From contig DATAXD010000057.1 of assembly GCA_036266835.1 (NCBI GenBank), positions 53,307 through 117,306 on the forward strand: a stretch of 64,000 bases of DNA, in the 5' to 3' direction. This document shows positions 7,575 to 16,145 of this stretch, piece after piece. This DNA comes from Galbitalea sp036266835. Lineage in GTDB: Bacteria; Actinomycetota; Actinomycetes; Actinomycetales; Microbacteriaceae. The position numbers were made by a program, and so were the translations under genes. The notes beneath the pieces are model-generated. The model worked only from the letters and a program-made list of their open reading frames with translations, did no database searches and was not told the origin of the DNA. Within the stretch, counting starts at the first letter, position 1. Every line of letters starts with the position of its first letter.

Positions 7575-8864
7575 CTAGCCGACGGGCGGCGGCCACTCGA
7601 TGCGCTCTGCCGCCCAGGTGTCGGGGCGACCGATGTGGCGAATGCCGCGGTTCGTCGCCGTCAGCACAACGCCGACCAACAGGATCACGCCGAATATCGT
7701 CATCGCCCAGTTCACGCCAACGGCGATGAGCAGCCCGGCCGCGATAATCGGCGAGAGCGGCGTAACAAGGGCGCTCGACAGGGACAGCACCGAGTTCATC
7801 CGGCCCTGCAACTCGTCGGGCGTGACCGCGGCGGTGTAGCCGACAAGGCCGGCATTGAGCGGCGGGATCAGGATGGTGGCGACCGCGATCCAGATCAGGT
7901 AACCGATGTACTGGGTCGTCGCCGCGAGGCCCACAACGCCTATAACTGTGACCGTGAGGCAGACGATCGAGAGTTGCCCGACCGGGAACTTCCGCACCAG
8001 AGCCGGGGCGAGGATCGCTCCGACCACCATGACCGCGCCCGCAACAGCATTCACGAGTCCGATCAGGATCGGTGCGGTGTGGATCGAAACGAGGTGCAGG
8101 TTGAGCGAGGCCGCCACGCCGCCGAATCCGAGGTTCAGGAGAGCGAAGATCACGACACCCGCTCGCATGAATGAAATCGAGCCCACAAACCGCACACCCT
8201 CGCGCAGGGACGAGACCGCCGAACTGGATGCGGTGTGCGACAGATCGCCGTTGAGGGGGCGTCGCACCAGCACAGCGCAGATTCCAGCAACCGCGTATCC
8301 GACCGTGCTGGCAATGAGTGGCCACGCCCGGCTGAACCCGTAAAGAACGCCGCCGACGGGGCCCGCGATGAGGCTCGCGACGGCCGACCGCCCCTCCATG
8401 GCCGCCATTGCCGAACCCATCTGTTCGCTCGAAACGACCTGACGGATTCCCGCGGTCTCGGCCGGGTTGTAGAACGAGCCGAGGATGGACGAGACGAACA
8501 CGATGGCCCCGAGCTGCCACACCGTCAACATCGACATCGCGTTGGTCACGACCAGCGATGCCCAGGCGATCACGCCAAGCACCGAGCAGATGATCAACAG
8601 CTTGCGGCGATCGACGCGGTCGGCGATTACTCCTGCCGGCAGGGTCGCGATCAGGTTGCCGATCTCTCCGACCGTTGCCACCAATCCGGCTGCGACGATC
8701 GAGCGGGTAAGCGCGAACGCGATCAGTGGAACCGCAAATGACGCGAGGCCCGCGCCGATGATCTGTGTGGTCTTGCCCGACATCAGCAGCAGGTAAGCCG
8801 AGTTGGACCAGAGGCTCGGGGCGCGCGTCGCAACGGAAGTTGGGGCGCTCGATTCGGTGTTCAT
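7575..8864 (-). CDS. MFS exporter (DHA3/MFS_3-type, multidrug or siderophore efflux)
   Basis: A 429-residue membrane protein with about twelve hydrophobic segments. The motif GVIADRVDRRKLLI after segment 2 and the layout TTQIIGAGLASFAVPLIAF at the N-terminus fit the MFS_3 group that includes EntS and macrolide efflux proteins. ATG 8864 is preferred to an earlier in-frame codon because a -10-like TACAGT lies 7 nt upstream, which would give a leaderless transcript. It is divergent from an ArsR-type repressor with a shared palindrome, so it is probably the regulator's target. Confidence 0.85.
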   Translation of the reverse strand: MNTESSAPTSVATRAPSLWSNSAYLLLMSGKTTQIIGAGLASFAVPLIAFALTRSIVAAGLVATVGEIGNLIATLPAGVIADRVDRRKLLIICSVLGVIAWASLVVTNAMSMLTVWQLGAIVFVSSILGSFYNPAETAGIRQVVSSEQMGSAMAAMEGRSAVASLIAGPVGGVLYGFSRAWPLIASTVGYAVAGICAVLVRRPLNGDLSHTASSSAVSSLREGVRFVGSISFMRAGVVIFALLNLGFGGVAASLNLHLVSIHTAPILIGLVNAVAGAVMVVGAILAPALVRKFPVGQLSIVCLTVTVIGVVGLAATTQYIGYLIWIAVATILIPPLNAGLVGYTAAVTPDELQGRMNSVLSLSSALVTPLSPIIAAGLLIAVGVNWAMTIFGVILLVGVVLTATNRGIRHIGRPDTWAAERIEWPPPVG

Positions 8865-8871
8865 GACCACG

Positions 8872-8925
8872 ACTGTAGTTGCGCAAGAAACATTGCGCAA
8901 TATTTCTTGCATAATTTGCTAGAAT
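8872..8925. promoter_or_regulatory. Divergent promoters with ArsR-type palindromic operator
   Basis: The 67-bp gap between the MFS and ArsR genes contains the perfect palindrome ATTGCGCAAT (8892-8901). Around it is a wider imperfect inverted repeat, TTGCGCAAGAAA (8879-8890) and TTTCTTGCATAA (8903-8914 region). For the MFS gene a minus-strand -35-like TTGCGC (8899-8894) and -10-like TACAGT (8877-8872) are 16 bp apart. For the regulator a -10-like TAGAAT (8920-8925) lies 6 nt before its GTG. Repressor bound at the palindrome would block both promoters. Confidence 0.6.
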
Positions 8926-8931
8926 TCGTTC

Positions 8932-9474
8932 GTGGTAGAGCGATCGTTTCACATCACCGACTCCGCCACCCTGCGCGCGCTCGCGCATCCGCTCCGCCAG
9001 CGAATCGTGTGGGAACTCTCGGTGCGAGAGTACGGCCGCGCCGCCGATTTGGCGCGAATCATCGATGAACCGGCCAATTCGGTCAGCTACCACCTTCGGG
9101 CTCTCGCGAACGCCGGAATGATCGAGGAGGCACCAGAATTCGCGCGCGACAGCCGCGACCGGGTATGGCGGATGGCGCACCCTGAGGGGTACTACACGGC
9201 GCCGGGATCGCCGGCATCCGACATGCTGGTCGAGGAACAGCTGTCCTGGCTGCGCGGGATGCTCACCGAGGCCCTGCCGCGGGATGAAGCAACGGCGCGG
9301 GGCGAATATCTCGGGGCGGCGATGCTCACTCGCGAACAGGCGCACCAGATGTTCATGGAGGTCGCCGACATCCTGGAGCGCTGGCGCTTGCTCGGCGCCG
9401 AGGCCGCGAGTGCCGACCCGGATGACGCCGCCAAGGTCTTCCATCGCATCGTCATGATGGTCGGTAATCGCTAG
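8932..9474 (+). CDS. ArsR-family winged-helix transcriptional regulator
   Basis: A 180-residue DNA-binding protein. Residues 10-75 form the winged helix: SATLRALAHPLRQRIVWELS, RAADLARIIDEPANSVSYHLRAL as the recognition helix region, then a wing with RDRVWRM. The C-terminal 100 residues are helical and probably sense a ligand or mediate dimerisation. No Cys-rich metal site is seen, so this is more like the HTH_20 group that controls efflux pumps than a metal sensor. It begins at GTG 8932, probably leaderless, and most likely represses itself and the divergent MFS gene. Confidence 0.85.
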   Translation: MVERSFHITDSATLRALAHPLRQRIVWELSVREYGRAADLARIIDEPANSVSYHLRALANAGMIEEAPEFARDSRDRVWRMAHPEGYYTAPGSPASDMLVEEQLSWLRGMLTEALPRDEATARGEYLGAAMLTREQAHQMFMEVADILERWRLLGAEAASADPDDAAKVFHRIVMMVGNR

Positions 9475-9516
9475 CCGAGGTCGGTCCCCACTGAGTCACT
9501 TCTAAACGCGATGGTG

Positions 9517-9549
9517 TTGTGGTGTAGTACTTGACCTGATACAGTACTG
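9517..9549 (+). promoter_or_regulatory. Candidate promoter and PadR operator
   Basis: A -35-like TTGTGG (9517-9522) and a -10-like TACAGT (9540-9545) are 17 bp apart, with the padR-type ATG 7 nt after the -10, which suggests a leaderless mRNA. The -10 overlaps the palindrome CAGTACTG (9542-9549), and a second AGTACT is at 9526-9531. A related sequence, CTGTACTG (10988-10995), precedes the downstream ABC transporter. Autoregulation by the PadR protein and control of the transporter are inferred from these sites. Confidence 0.45.
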
Positions 9550-9552
9550 GGC

Positions 9553-9936
9553 ATGAGCAACAACACAGCCGAGCCAGCTGCCAGTGAGGACGCCTTTTCG
9601 TCCGACCTGCTCCGCGGCCACACCGACACGATCGTGCTCGGGGTGCTCCGCCAGGCCGACCGCTACGGCTTCGAGATCTATAAGACGATCCGCGATGCAA
9701 CGGGGGGCGACTACGAGATCAAGGAAGCGACGCTGTACGCGACCTTCCGCCGCCTCACCAAAGACGGCCTCGTCGAGGCCTACTGGGGCGACGAGACGCA
9801 GGGCGGCCGTCGCAAGTACTACCGGATCACCGATGCGGGACGCGCGGTCTTCACCCAGAGCGTGAACGACTGGACCGCCACCGCCCGCATCATCAACACA
9901 CTTCTGAACCTCAACGCGAAGGACGCAGGCAAATGA
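9553..9936 (+). CDS. PadR-family transcriptional regulator
   Basis: A 127-residue winged-helix protein of the PadR family. It has LLRGHTDTIVLGVLRQADRYGFEIYKTI, then KEATLYATFRRLTKDGLVEAYWGDE and GRRKYYRITDAGR, which are the helix-turn-helix, recognition helix and wing of PadR proteins, with a short C-terminal dimerisation helix. Its stop overlaps the start of the HAAS-domain membrane protein by 4 nt (ATGA), a pairing common in actinobacteria and firmicutes. It probably controls the transporter genes downstream. Confidence 0.92.
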   Translation: MSNNTAEPAASEDAFSSDLLRGHTDTIVLGVLRQADRYGFEIYKTIRDATGGDYEIKEATLYATFRRLTKDGLVEAYWGDETQGGRRKYYRITDAGRAVFTQSVNDWTATARIINTLLNLNAKDAGK

Positions 9937-10886
9937 GCACCGACATCACCAACATCCACCGCTACCTGGACGACGCGTTCGCCGACCTTCCGCGCACGCC
10001 CGAGAACCAGGACCTTAAGGAGGAGATCCGCGGCAATCTTGCGAGCCGGGTTGCCGAACTCGAGTCCGCCGGCGCGAAGCCGGATGCGGCTGCCGCAAAG
10101 GCCATCAAGGAACTCGGTCCCATAAGCGAACTGATCGACCCGGCGGCGCAGAAGACCGAAGCGGCCCCACAGAAGCGCGACGCCCCAGCGACCGCCGCGA
10201 AACTCATTCAACTGAACCGAGTACGGATCAGTCCCGCGTACGTCGTACGCACCGTTCTCCTGGCACTCCTGCTGGCAACGGGCGCCACGCTCGTTACGGT
10301 CGGCGCAATCCTCGGCGCCCAGCACATCGCGCCCACCTGGCTGGTGTACTTCATGCCGACCGAAGCGATCGCATCCGGCGCGTTTCTCGGCATGATCGTC
10401 GCCGACGCGTTGGCGCGTGAAACCTCCCAGCACTACGCGATGCCGGCTCGCCGCGCTCTCGGTTTCGGGCTGGCCGCATTCGCCGGACTCGCCGGGCTCG
10501 GCCTGGTCGCGACCTGGTTCGCGAACTCGCTGGTGGGACTGCTGATCGCCGGATGCATCCTCGTGCTCGCTTCCCTGATGGCGTTCATCGCGCTCGGCGT
10601 CACCCAGACCAACCGCACGAAGGCGTGGGTCAAGGACCTGAACCACCTCTACTCCTTCCCCGACGGGTTTACCGAGGATCCCGCATCCGCCGCCCGGTTC
10701 GGCCTCTACACCGTCGTCATCTGGGTCGTAGCGATCGCGGCATTTATCGTGCTCAGCATCACGGTCGGATTCGCCTGGTCGTGGCTCGCGCTCGTGGCCG
10801 CGCTGGTGATCTTCTTCGTGGTTCTCGCTCGGATGCTCTTCCCGGCAGGAGCCAGCTCGAGCAACAACAGGAACGACCACAAGTAA
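9933..10886 (+). CDS. HAAS/DUF1700-type membrane protein paired with PadR
   Basis: A 317-residue protein. The N-terminal 75 residues are soluble and helical (HRYLDDAFADLPRTP, EEIRGNLASRVAEL, AAAKAIKELG), matching the permease-prefix or HAAS-like domain often encoded next to PadR regulators. The rest has about six hydrophobic segments in two groups (roughly residues 105-165 and 175-310). It is translated directly after the PadR gene by ATGA overlap. Family members are thought to work with PadR regulators, but the molecular role here is unknown. A strong hairpin follows the gene. Confidence 0.75.
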   Translation: MSTDITNIHRYLDDAFADLPRTPENQDLKEEIRGNLASRVAELESAGAKPDAAAAKAIKELGPISELIDPAAQKTEAAPQKRDAPATAAKLIQLNRVRISPAYVVRTVLLALLLATGATLVTVGAILGAQHIAPTWLVYFMPTEAIASGAFLGMIVADALARETSQHYAMPARRALGFGLAAFAGLAGLGLVATWFANSLVGLLIAGCILVLASLMAFIALGVTQTNRTKAWVKDLNHLYSFPDGFTEDPASAARFGLYTVVIWVVAIAAFIVLSITVGFAWSWLALVAALVIFFVVLARMLFPAGASSSNNRNDHK

Positions 10887-10899
10887 CCATCAACAAAGT

Positions 10900-10931
10900 G
10901 GTGGTCCGGATGCGTCAACATCCGGACCACC
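10900..10931 (+). terminator. Hairpin terminator after the PadR-HAAS operon
   Basis: A perfect 13-bp stem, GGTGGTCCGGATG (10900-10912) pairing with CATCCGGACCACC (10919-10931), with a 6-nt loop, starting 13 nt after the stop codon. No T-run follows, as is common in high-GC actinobacteria. It separates the PadR-HAAS pair from the ABC transporter, which has its own ribosome-binding site and probably its own promoter. Confidence 0.7.
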
Positions 10932-11041
10932 GAAACCTCGAGTCTCCCTAATCGGGATCTGCGCTAACAGCCTCAAGGCCCACTCAACTGTACTGTTGCG
11001 CGGATTTCGCCTCGAGAGACTCCTCAACTAAGGAGCTCGAC

Positions 11042-12031
11042 ATGGCACGACCATCCTCATCGTTCGCGATCGACGCGCGCGACCTCGTCAAGACCTACCC
11101 GGGCGGGCCAGGCAAGCCTCGCATCCAGGCGCTCGACAGCCTCAGTTTCGGCGCGGAGTCCGGGACCATCTTCGGCCTGCTCGGGCCGAACGGCGCGGGC
11201 AAGTCGACCAGCGTCAAGATCCTTTCGACACTGTCCCGAGCGGACTCGGGCTCGGCGAGCATCGCGGGCATCGATGTCATCCGGCATCCGGATCGCGTCC
11301 GCAAAGCAATCGGCTTCGTAGCCCAGAAGCAGGTCTCGGACCCCATGGACACCGGGCGCGAGAACCTCGTGCTCGCGGGACAGCTTCAGGGAATGAGGGC
11401 TTCGGCCGCAAAAGCGCGCGCGATCGAGTTGCTCGACCGTTTCTCGCTGGCGGATGCCGCCGACCGCCAGGTTAAGACCTACTCGGGCGGAATGGCACGA
11501 AAGCTGGATGTGGCAATCGGACTGATGCACCGCCCGCAGGTGCTGTTCCTCGACGAGCCGACCACCGGTCTCGATCCCGAGGCACGCGCCGAGATGTGGG
11601 CGGAACTCGAGGCAATGGCCAGCCACGAGCAGATGACCGTGCTGCTGACGACGCACTACCTGGATGAGGCCGATCGGCTTGCAGGCCGCCTGGCGATCGT
11701 CGACCACGGTCGCGTTGTCGTCGAGGGCACCCCCGAACAGCTCAAGGATGCTCTGCACGGCGATGCCGTGATACTCGAGCTCGCGCCGGAGGTCGCAGTG
11801 AGCGACGGTCTTCGGGCAATTGGCGATGCCCTTGCCGAGATCGTCGTGGAGGGCCGCACAATTCGCGGTCGCGCTGCGGTCGGAGCGGTCGCACTCCCCC
11901 GGGTGCTGGCCGCACTCGATGACGCCGGCGTCGGAGTCGCCTCGGCGACCGTCTCGAGGCCGAGTCTCGACGACGTCTACCTCAAACACACCGGGCACAG
12001 CTTCGTCGCAAGCAAGGAGAACGCATCATGA
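11042..12031 (+). CDS. ABC transporter ATP-binding protein, DrrA (daunorubicin-resistance) type
   Basis: A 329-residue ATPase with Walker A GPNGAGKST, Q-loop region VAQKQ, signature YSGGMARKLDVA, Walker B VLFLDEPTTGLDPEAR and the H-loop LLTTHYLDEAD. The C-terminal 80 residues form the extra domain typical of DrrA proteins and end with LDDVYLKHTGHSF. AGGAG at 11031-11035 is a good ribosome-binding site for ATG 11042. It overlaps the permease gene by 4 nt. Together they probably export a drug or lipid-like compound, perhaps under control of the upstream PadR. Confidence 0.92.
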   Translation: MARPSSSFAIDARDLVKTYPGGPGKPRIQALDSLSFGAESGTIFGLLGPNGAGKSTSVKILSTLSRADSGSASIAGIDVIRHPDRVRKAIGFVAQKQVSDPMDTGRENLVLAGQLQGMRASAAKARAIELLDRFSLADAADRQVKTYSGGMARKLDVAIGLMHRPQVLFLDEPTTGLDPEARAEMWAELEAMASHEQMTVLLTTHYLDEADRLAGRLAIVDHGRVVVEGTPEQLKDALHGDAVILELAPEVAVSDGLRAIGDALAEIVVEGRTIRGRAAVGAVALPRVLAALDDAGVGVASATVSRPSLDDVYLKHTGHSFVASKENAS

Positions 12032-12819
12032 CCATCGCACTGAATTCAACCGTTACCCACACCGGCATCCTGACCGCGAGGGCACTGCGCGCGTTCTTCC
12101 GGATGCCGTCGTACCTGATCATCAATCTCATCCAGCCGATTATCTGGCTGCTGCTGTTCGGCCAGCTGTTCAAGTCCGTCGTCGACATCCCGGGGTTCAC
12201 CGGCGGCCAGAGCTATTTGGTCTTTCTGACACCCGGAATCGTCATGATGATGGCGCTGTTCGGCAGCTCGTGGGCAGGCACGTCCTACATCCAGGACATG
12301 GACCGCGGCGTCATGGACCGGTTCCTGACCTCACCGACGAGCCGCACGGCTCTCATCCTCGCGACGATGATTTACCAGGCGGTTCTTACCGTGATTCAGA
12401 CGCTCGTGGTACTGGGTGTGGCCTGGCTCGCGGGCGCGCGATTCGGCGGAGGCGCCGTTGGCATCCTCGTCCTGCTGTTGTCGGCGGTGCTGCTCACGTT
12501 CGTGTTCGCGCCGTTCTCGAACGCAATCGCGCTGCTGGCAAAGCAGCAGACCGCGCTGATCGCGATCTCGCAGGTGCTGTCATTCCCGCTGATGTTCCTG
12601 AGCTCGGCGATCATGGACACCTCCCTTTCGCCCGCCTGGGTACGCGACGTCGCGCGTTACAGCCCGTTCCAATGGGCGGTGGATGCGGGCCGCGGAGCGC
12701 TGAATTCCTCACCGGACTGGCCAACAATCTGGGCCGACCTGGGGCTGCTTGCGGGGCTCACCGTCGTGATGACCTGGCTGGCGACGCGTGCCTTCCGCGC
12801 CTACCAGCGCTCGGTCTAG
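12028..12819 (+). CDS. ABC-2 type transporter permease, DrrB type
   Basis: A 263-residue membrane protein with six hydrophobic segments and the ABC-2 permease pattern (LRAFFRMPSYLIINLIQPI near the N-terminus, DRGVMDRFLTSPTSR in the cytoplasmic loop, LSFPLMFLSSAIM and SPFQWAVDAGR toward the end). It is the membrane partner of the DrrA-type ATPase just upstream. Its TAG stop shares the tetranucleotide CTAG (12816-12819) with the stop of the convergent glucosidase gene. Confidence 0.9.
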   Translation: MTIALNSTVTHTGILTARALRAFFRMPSYLIINLIQPIIWLLLFGQLFKSVVDIPGFTGGQSYLVFLTPGIVMMMALFGSSWAGTSYIQDMDRGVMDRFLTSPTSRTALILATMIYQAVLTVIQTLVVLGVAWLAGARFGGGAVGILVLLLSAVLLTFVFAPFSNAIALLAKQQTALIAISQVLSFPLMFLSSAIMDTSLSPAWVRDVARYSPFQWAVDAGRGALNSSPDWPTIWADLGLLAGLTVVMTWLATRAFRAYQRSV

Positions 12820-14483
12820 GCCAGCCAGACCGAGCAGTTGGGAGCGAGCTCGTTGCCGGTGACGGCACCGGGCTCGCTCTCGACGATTACCGAGAACCGG
12901 TGCGGCAGTGGCAGCGGATGCCGTCCGAAGTTCACGACGACCCGCACGCCCGAGTTGCCGAAGTGCAGTACCTCCTTCGTGACCAGGTGCCACCGAAGCT
13001 CGCCAAGGCCGAGTCGGCGCTCACGTCGAAGCACGATCGCCGAGCGATAGAGCTCGAGGGTCGAGCCCGCCGTGCCAAGCTGTCGGTCGACGGCAAGCTC
13101 GGCGAAGCTGGGCGGCTGCGGCAGCCAGCTCTTCCCGGTCGCACTGAACCCGAACGCCGGTTCGGTCGCTGACCAGGGCAGCGGAACGCGGCATCCATCC
13201 CGTCCGATCTCGGCACCCGCCGTGCGGAAGAACGCGGGGTCCTGACGCGTGTCCGCGGGCAGCGTGGTGTGCTCGGGCAGACCGAGTTCTTCGCCCTCGA
13301 ACACGTACGCGGAGCCCGGGAGCGCGAACATCATCAGCGATGCGGCACGCGCCCTTCGGAGCCCGAGCTCGGCGAGCGGCTGCTCGTCATCAGGGCCGAT
13401 GCCTTTCGGCCAGCTCGTCGGGTCGCGGAGCCCAAACCGCGCGGTGTGCCTCACCACATCGTGATTCGACAGAACCCACGTGGTCGTGGCATCGACCGAG
13501 CCGTTGTCGGCGAGCGCCGTGTCGATCGCGCGGCGGAGGGCGAGTGCGTCCCATCCGCTGGTCATGAACTCGAAATTGAACGCCTGCTGCATCTCATCGC
13601 CGCGCACGTACCGGCTCAGCCGTCGCGTCGGCGACACCCAGGCCTCGGCGACGAGGATGCGATCCGGCCCGTACTCCGCGAGCACGCTGTGCCAGTGCCG
13701 ATAGATCTCGTGGACGCCGTCCTGGTCCCACATCGGACCGGTGTTGCTTCCGCCGGCCAGCAGCGCGGCCTCGGCATCCGTGTCCGGAAGGCCCTCGACC
13801 TTCACCAGGCCATGCGCGACATCCACGCGGAATCCGTCAATCCCCCGGTCGAGCCAGAAGCGAAGGATGGATTCGAATTCGTGCCCAACCTCGGGGTTGG
13901 CCCAGTTCAGGTCGGGCTGTGACGAGTCGAACAGGTGCAGGTACCACTGGCCATCCGCCACTCGGGTCCACGCCGGGCCTCCGAAGATCGACGTCCAGTT
14001 GTTGGGTGGCAATTGGCCGCGACGACCTCGTCCTTCGCGGAACAGATACCGCTCGCGTTCCGCACTCCCGGGAGCGGCAGCCAGCGCCGCGACGAACCAC
14101 TCGTGCGCGCTCGAGGTGTGATTGGGGACGAGATCGATGAGCACGCGAAATCCGGCGCGGTGCGCATCCGTCAGCAGCCGATCGAAGTCGGCAAGGGTCC
14201 CGAAAACCGGATCGACGTTGCGGTAGTCGGCGACGTCGTAGCCGGCATCAGCCTGCGGCGACACGTAGAAGGGTGAAAGCCACAGCGCGTCGACTCCCAG
14301 CTCGCGCAGATAGCCAAGCCGGTGGCTGATGCCGACCAGGTCGCCAATACCATCGCCGTTGCCGTCCGCGAAGGAACGCGGGTAGATCTGGTAGATGACG
14401 GCATCGGTCCACCAGCCTTTGGGAACGGCGGGTTTTGCGGGTCGCCGAACCGCAGGGGCAGGGACTACGGTTTCGAGTTCCAT
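12816..14483 (-). CDS. GH13 alpha-glucosidase (oligo-1,6-glucosidase / trehalase-like group)
   Basis: A 555-residue cytoplasmic glycoside hydrolase. The GH13 regions are in order: DLVPNHTS (region I), GFRVDVAHG with the nucleophile Asp (II), LVAEAW with the acid/base Glu (III) and VLSNHDVVRH with the stabilising Asp (IV). The start WWTDAVIYQIYPRSFADGNGDG is typical of alpha-glucosidases acting on short oligosaccharides. ATG 14483 is chosen because upstream codons are not GH13-like and a -10-like TATACA sits 7 nt before it. It is divergent from the sugar ABC transporter genes, so it probably splits the imported alpha-glucoside to glucose. Confidence 0.92.
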   Translation of the reverse strand: MELETVVPAPAVRRPAKPAVPKGWWTDAVIYQIYPRSFADGNGDGIGDLVGISHRLGYLRELGVDALWLSPFYVSPQADAGYDVADYRNVDPVFGTLADFDRLLTDAHRAGFRVLIDLVPNHTSSAHEWFVAALAAAPGSAERERYLFREGRGRRGQLPPNNWTSIFGGPAWTRVADGQWYLHLFDSSQPDLNWANPEVGHEFESILRFWLDRGIDGFRVDVAHGLVKVEGLPDTDAEAALLAGGSNTGPMWDQDGVHEIYRHWHSVLAEYGPDRILVAEAWVSPTRRLSRYVRGDEMQQAFNFEFMTSGWDALALRRAIDTALADNGSVDATTTWVLSNHDVVRHTARFGLRDPTSWPKGIGPDDEQPLAELGLRRARAASLMMFALPGSAYVFEGEELGLPEHTTLPADTRQDPAFFRTAGAEIGRDGCRVPLPWSATEPAFGFSATGKSWLPQPPSFAELAVDRQLGTAGSTLELYRSAIVLRRERRLGLGELRWHLVTKEVLHFGNSGVRVVVNFGRHPLPLPHRFSVIVESEPGAVTGNELAPNCSVWLA

Positions 14484-14490
14484 TGGGAAA

Positions 14491-14554
14491 TGTATACCGC
14501 AATGTAAGCGCTTTCGTAAAACGCTTGCATAAGAACGGCTACGCAAGGTACGTT
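14491..14554. promoter_or_regulatory. Divergent promoters with double LacI-type operator
   Basis: TGTAAGCGCTTTCG (14503-14516) is a near-match to the LacI/CRE-type consensus TGNAANCGNTTNCA, and GTAAAACGCTTGCA (14516-14529) is a second, weaker copy. Together they form a 27-bp imperfect inverted repeat. For the glucosidase a minus-strand -10-like TATACA is at 14496-14491. For the binding-protein gene a -35-like TTGCAT (14525-14530) and a -10-like TACGTT (14549-14554) are 18 bp apart. The operators overlap both promoters, so one repressor can switch off both transcripts; the LacI protein at 18352 is the obvious candidate. Confidence 0.7.
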
Positions 14555-14624
14555 CAGCAGAACACAGCGTCGTGATGCACCCTGCCCCGACGCATGTCCC
14601 CCACTCAAAGAGGAGATTCGAAAG

Positions 14625-15980
14625 TTGACAGCACAACGAGTGTTTTCCACGCGTCGTCGCATAGTCGCAGGACTAGCGGTGACCGCGGTTGCAAGCCTCG
14701 GGCTTGCAGGCTGCACCACGGCGAATCCCGGCTCCGGTAACGGATCCGGATCGACTGCCGGCAAGACGGTCACCATCTACGGGCCCGACACCGGCACCGA
14801 AGCAACCGAGCTCAACGCGTCCTGGTCGGCCTGGGCCAAGAAGAACAAGATCACCATCAAGTACACGGGTGACGGAAACTTCACGACCAACATCACGACA
14901 AAGATCCAGGGCAACGACCTGCCGGACATCGGGATGTTCCCGCAGCCCGGTCTTCTGTCGGCCGCCATCCAGTCCGGCAAGGTGAAGCAGGTCGGCGCCG
15001 CTACCGAAGCCAGTGTGAAGAAGAACTTCTCGAAGGACTGGCAGGGCTACGTCTCCAGCAAAGGCAAGATGTACGGCACGCCGCTGGACGCGAACGTCAA
15101 GGGCTACATCTGGTACACGCCGGCTGACTTCACAAAGTGGGGCGTCTCCGTTCCTACCTCGTACGCTGACCTGGTAACCGACGTCGGTGCCATCGAGGCG
15201 AAGACCGGCAAGGCGCCGTTCTGTGCGGGATGGAACTCGGGCACGGCATCCGGATGGCCGGGCGCCGACTTCCTTGCGGAAATGGTCCTCAGCTCTGCCG
15301 GCCCAAGCACCTACGACTCGTGGGTCGCCGGTAAGACGAAGTTCACGGACTCGTCGATCGACCAGGCCTTCACGCTCCTCGGGCAGATCCTGAAGAACCC
15401 GAAGTACGTGAACGCTGGCTTCGGAAACGTGGCCTCGATCAACTCGACCGCGTTCGGGGATGTCGCAGCCAAGGTCGCCAACGGATCGTGCGCGATGACC
15501 AACCAGGCAACGTTCCTCGAGGCGAGCTTCGCGACCACGAAGACGTCGTCCGGTTCAGTTCCGACGGTTGGACCGTCTAGCGACGTGTGGGCATTCGCGC
15601 TTCCGGGCGTGAACGCTGGCTCGCACGCTGTTGTGGGTGGTGGCGACTTTGCCGCAGCCTTCAGCAGTGACGCCGCAACGCAGAAGGTCATGACCTACCT
15701 GTCCAGCGCCGCTTGGGCCAACAGCCTGATCACGGTGAAGGACGCGTCGTTCATCAGCGCCAACAAGGGCGTGGATGCATCGAACGAGTCCGACCCGCTG
15801 CTGCAGAGTGCGATCAAGACGCTGCAGTCCTCGTCGACGACATTCCGCTTCGGTGCGGATGACGCGATGCCGAGCGTCGTGGAGAACGCGTTCTGGAAGG
15901 GAATGGTCGACTGGATCAATGGAATGCCGCAGGCTCAGGCCGAGGCGGAGATCCAGGCGGCATGGGCTAACGCCAACTAG
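14625..15980 (+). CDS. Alpha-glucoside ABC transporter substrate-binding lipoprotein
   Basis: A 451-residue lipoprotein. A twin-Arg-containing, hydrophobic leader ends in the lipobox LAGC with Cys30. The mature part is an extracellular solute-binding protein family 1 fold (GNDLPDIGMFPQPG, YGTPLDANVKGYIWYTP). The similarity in layout is to AglE-type binders of alpha-glucosides. The start is TTG 14625, supported by AAAGAGGAG ending 9 nt upstream; no ATG or GTG is better placed. It is the first gene of the import operon and lies divergent from the GH13 gene. Confidence 0.9.
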   Translation: MTAQRVFSTRRRIVAGLAVTAVASLGLAGCTTANPGSGNGSGSTAGKTVTIYGPDTGTEATELNASWSAWAKKNKITIKYTGDGNFTTNITTKIQGNDLPDIGMFPQPGLLSAAIQSGKVKQVGAATEASVKKNFSKDWQGYVSSKGKMYGTPLDANVKGYIWYTPADFTKWGVSVPTSYADLVTDVGAIEAKTGKAPFCAGWNSGTASGWPGADFLAEMVLSSAGPSTYDSWVAGKTKFTDSSIDQAFTLLGQILKNPKYVNAGFGNVASINSTAFGDVAAKVANGSCAMTNQATFLEASFATTKTSSGSVPTVGPSSDVWAFALPGVNAGSHAVVGGGDFAAAFSSDAATQKVMTYLSSAAWANSLITVKDASFISANKGVDASNESDPLLQSAIKTLQSSSTTFRFGADDAMPSVVENAFWKGMVDWINGMPQAQAEAEIQAAWANAN

Positions 15981-16145
15981 TAATACCTAGCTCCATCGCT
16001 TCACCCGCGCGGGTCGCTTCGGTACGGTGTTGTTTCAAGACACGGTATCGGGGCGGCCCTCGCGCCAGCACTACCCCCAACTTCCGCGGTACCGCTGTCT
16101 TAGCTTCAGCGTCTGAGTCCACCGTCGTACTCGAAAGGCCCCGAT

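Noticed and set aside
7516..9444. A 642-codon minus-strand frame over the MFS/ArsR region
   Set aside because: It crosses two genes with clear families in other frames and is very Arg/Gly-rich, as expected for a shadow in high-GC DNA.
16003..16014. ACCCGCGCGGGT palindrome between binding protein and permease
   Set aside because: Too short and GC-rich to stand out in this genome, no loop and no T-run; it may be part of an mRNA stem but cannot be supported.
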